Shown piece by piece: positions 6,255 to 8,190 of a stretch of 8,190 bases of DNA (the stretch's first letter is position 1; every line of letters begins with the position of its first letter). The position numbers and the translations under genes are program-made. Origin of the DNA: an uncultured Collinsella sp. (lineage in GTDB: Bacteria; Actinomycetota; Coriobacteriia; Coriobacteriales; Coriobacteriaceae); NCBI GenBank assembly GCA_902470925.1, contig CABRIF010000104.1, positions 1 to 8,190 of the forward strand. Direction: 5' to 3'. A model generated the notes under the pieces. That model ran no database searches, was not told where the DNA came from, and was given only the letters and a program-made list of their open reading frames with translations.

Positions 6255-6425
6255 TTCCAAATGGTTACAAGTTCGATGCTGTATATTCGCACGCCCTGCC
6301 GGAGAGGACGTACACCATGGTTGAGCTGGTGTGATGATGCCATAACGACGTCAGGGCGCGATGTTACATCTATGTTTCAAGCTCAGCCGCGCGCGCAGGC
6401 GGTGTCGGCAGCGGGTGCACCACGG

Positions 6426-6431
6426 TAGAAT
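6426..6431 (+). promoter_or_regulatory. Possible -10 element for hom
   Basis: TAGAAT followed by GGCGAC looks like a sigma-70-type -10 region of a high-GC organism. No good -35 is visible 16-18 bases upstream. If used, hom would have a leader of roughly 375 bases. Confidence 0.25.
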
Positions 6432-6805
6432 GGCGACAAGCGACACGGAGCTGCAGGCGGCCGATGCGGCGCGCGGGCAGCGGGCGCGGGACGCCTCGGA
6501 AGCGCACGCCGACGCGGGGTGCGTCTCCGTGGGTCCGGCTCGCTTCGGCCGCGTGCGGGCGGCGCCCGGGCGGCTCGCCTCGGCGGGCGCCGTGCCGGAT
6601 CGCCTCAGCAGGTGCCGTGTGCGCATGTCCGATTCGACATCGTTCGGGCGCCTCGCGTACGCGTTCGCACACGCCCGTGCGACGCGGACGGCAGGTGTAA
6701 GGCCGCGGTCGCCGCGCGGTGGGCAGTCGCCCCGAGACGGCCGCATGCCCCCACCGCCCGCGCGCCTCTCACTATCCGCACGTCTCTCACCCACATTCAC
6801 CCAGC

Positions 6806-6811
6806 AAGGAG
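6806..6811 (+). promoter_or_regulatory. Ribosome binding site of hom (fixes the start)
   Basis: AAGGAG lies 5 bases before the ATG at 6817 and is the reason for choosing this start over in-frame upstream ATGs at 6430 and 6361. Confidence 0.8.
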
Positions 6812-6816
6812 CGCAC

Positions 6817-8159
6817 ATGGAGCAGGTACGTACCGTCAACGTCGGCATCATCGGATTGGGAACGGTCGGCGGGGGGTGCGTGCGCCTCATCGCCAAGCAT
6901 CGCGACAGCTACCGCGAGGCCTACGGCGTTGACCTTGCGCTGCGCCGCGCCTGCGCCCGGCACCCCGAGCGCGCCCGCGAGCTTGGGCTTTCCGAGGGCG
7001 TGTTCACCACCGATTGGCACGAGGTGACCGCCGACCCCGCGGTCGACATCGTGATCGAGGTCATCGGCGGCGAGCACCCCGCCCGCGAGATCATCCTCGA
7101 CGCCATCGCGCACGGCAAGCACGTCGTCACCGCCAACAAGGCGCTGCTCGGACAGCAGGTTGACGAGCTGGCCGACGCCGCGGCGGCCGCGGGCGTGCAG
7201 ATTCGCTGCGAGGCGGCGTGTGCCGGCGGCATCCCCATCGTGAATGCGCTCGAGCACGCGCTGGTGGGCAACGAGATCCTCACCATCGCCGGCATCATGA
7301 ACGGCACCACCAACTACATCCTGTCCCGTATGGATGCCGAGGGGCTCGACTTCACCGAGGTGCTCGCGCAGGCGCAGGAGCTCGGCTACGCGGAGGCCGA
7401 CCCCACCGCCGACGTGGACGGCTTCGACGCCGCCGCCAAGCTCGCCATCCTGTCCTCCATCGCCTTCCACACGCGCGTCACCACCGCAGACATCGCCTGC
7501 GAGGGCATCCGGGGCGTGAGCGCCGCCGACATCGAGCAGGCGCGGGCCCTCGGGATGAAGATCAAGCTGCTCGCCTGCGGACGCAAAACCGAGCGCGGCG
7601 TCGACGTGCGCGTGCATCCCGCCATGATTCCGACCGACCATCAGCTCGCCGCCGTTTCCGGCGCCATGAACGCGGTGATCGCCGTGGGCGATGCCGTGGG
7701 CGAGACGATGTTCTACGGGGCGGGTGCCGGAGCCTTCCCCACCGCCAGCGCCGTGGTGGGCGATGCGCTTGAGCTCGCCTGGCCCCTCGCGCGCGGCATC
7801 GCGGCGCCGGCCGAGCGCGAACCGTATGGGCGCATTGAGCCGATCGTCCCGATCGAGGAGCTTGAAACCCGCTTCTACCTGCGCCTGCGTGTGCGCGACC
7901 GAGCCGGTGCGCTTGCGCCGGTGGTGGCAGCCTTCGCCGAGGCGGGCATCTCGGTATCGGATATCAACCAGGTCGCCGACCACGCGAGCGCGGGGCAAAC
8001 GGGCGTCGGGGCCGCGGCGGGTACGGCTGCTGCGGCGGGCGCCGGGGCCGCGGCGGGTACGGCCGTTGCAGCGGGCGCCGGGGCCGACCCGGTCACCGCA
8101 GCGGGCATCGAAGCTGCCGCGAGCAACGAAACAGGCGCGACACACGTCGGGGCCAGCAC
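6817..8159 (+). CDS. hom: Homoserine dehydrogenase, 3' end missing, with ACT-domain insertion
   Basis: Reduces aspartate semialdehyde to homoserine with NAD(P)H, the branch point towards threonine and methionine, in the cytoplasm. The Rossmann dinucleotide motif GLGTVG is at 13-18. Conserved catalytic and substrate-site segments follow: VVTANKALL (103-111, K108), EAACAGGIPIV (132-142), MNGTTNYIL (161-169) and LGYAEADPTADVDGFDAAAK (189-208). A C-terminal ACT regulatory domain (threonine feedback in related enzymes) begins near 353 with FYLRLRVRDRAGALAPVV. After ISVSDINQVAD (378-388) the expected continuation is replaced by at least 55 Ala/Gly/Thr-rich residues. At 447 whole codons the gene is already longer than most (about 430-440) and has not resumed the ACT fold. 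The genomic sequence stops here because the contig runs into adapter; the open frame continues into the adapter and those codons are not real. Confidence 0.95.
8008..8085 (+). repeat. 36-bp tandem repeat inside the hom ACT domain
   Basis: Two full copies (8008-8043 and 8044-8079) and the first six bases of a third. They differ at only a few positions and encode GAAAGTAAAAGA then GAAAGTAVAAGA. The period is a multiple of three, so copy-number change keeps the frame. Surrounding codons are also Ala/Gly-rich, which fits a longer, older low-complexity insertion. Confidence 0.85.
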
Positions 8160-8190
8160 CTGTCTCTTATACACATCTCCGAGCCCACGA
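8160..8190. other. Nextera transposase/adapter sequence (artefact)
   Basis: From 8160 the sequence is CTGTCTCTTATACACATCT, the 19-bp Tn5 mosaic end used in Nextera libraries, followed by CCGAGCCCACGA, the start of the read-2 adapter. It is library-preparation sequence left at the contig end, not genome. Translated, it gives known contamination peptides: LLYTSPSPR on the plus strand in the hom frame and MYKRQ on the minus strand. Confidence 0.97.

Larger units (their letters stand above)
6130..6816. other. Divergent intergenic region between livJ and hom
   Basis: Positions 6130-6360 include the most AT-rich part of the window (about 6231-6300) and must hold the liv promoter, but no convincing -35/-10 pair stands out; TTGTAA on the minus strand (complement of 6264-6269) is one possible -35. 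Two small palindromes lie here. Positions 6361-6816 are very GC-rich. They contain a GC stem (GGCGCCCG 6561-6568 with CGGGCGCC 6584-6591) and a possible -10. The frame of hom is open back to 6340 with in-frame ATGs at 6361 and 6430, so part of this stretch might be coding. I see no T-box, riboswitch or leader-peptide signature. Confidence 0.6.

Noticed and set aside
6361..6816. T-box, SAM riboswitch or threonine leader-peptide attenuator for hom
   Set aside because: No T-box sequence, no run of Thr/Ile or Met codons and no terminator T-tract are visible; only a GC-rich stem that can occur by chance.
6351..6896. 181-residue minus-strand protein between livJ and hom
   Set aside because: Arg/Pro/Ala-rich with no recognisable domain, no good ribosome binding site, and it runs antisense into the start of hom.
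6787..8145. 452-residue minus-strand open frame opposite hom
   Set aside because: Fully antisense to a well-supported homoserine dehydrogenase; its composition is that of a shadow frame.
7875..8174. 99-residue minus-strand protein beginning MYKRQ
   Set aside because: The start codon and first residues come from adapter sequence, a known contamination signature.

Overview
The window is GC-rich (roughly two thirds G+C by eye), uses Shine-Dalgarno-led starts, and has coding regions with GC-rich third positions. A lipoprotein-type solute-binding protein and the gene style suggest a high-GC Gram-positive (Actinomycetota). My best guess is a gut Coriobacteriia relative (Collinsella/Olsenella-like), but this is inference from style and was not tested by a search.

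Layout. Positions 1-997 hold no gene I can support. This stretch carries (i) an array of about fifteen 20-bp units, GGGTTCGNNTTTCGTCCATC, at 30/31-bp spacing, nine in one orientation and then mostly inverted, forming a large inverted repeat centred near 430; (ii) a 12-bp imperfect tandem repeat at 763-918; and (iii) a perfect 18-bp palindrome at 957-974 just past the end of livF. Positions 998-6129 (minus strand) are a complete high-affinity branched-chain/hydrophobic amino acid ABC importer operon, transcribed livJ, livH, livM, livG, livF. A strong intrinsic terminator/attenuator lies between livJ and livH, and the four downstream genes are tightly packed or overlapping. Positions 6130-6816 are a divergent intergenic region with small palindromes on the liv side and a long GC-rich leader on the other. 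From 6817 (plus strand) runs homoserine dehydrogenase (hom), cut off by the end of the contig. The last 31 bases (8160-8190) are not genomic: they match the Nextera transposase mosaic end plus adapter.

How the genes fit together. LivJ captures the amino acid outside the membrane, LivH and LivM form the channel, and LivG and LivF hydrolyse ATP. The liv attenuator would give more LivJ than permease. Hom stands at the branch point to threonine/methionine (and, via threonine, isoleucine), so both transcription units concern the aspartate/branched-chain amino acid economy. They are divergent, and I see no proof that they share control.

Most unusual points: the phased, inverted 30-bp array; a translated, roughly 92-residue Ala/Gly/Thr-rich N-terminal extension on LivF, whose start is fixed by a strong ribosome binding site; and a similar low-complexity, 36-bp-repeat insertion inside the ACT domain of Hom. 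No defence, mobile or phage system is visible.
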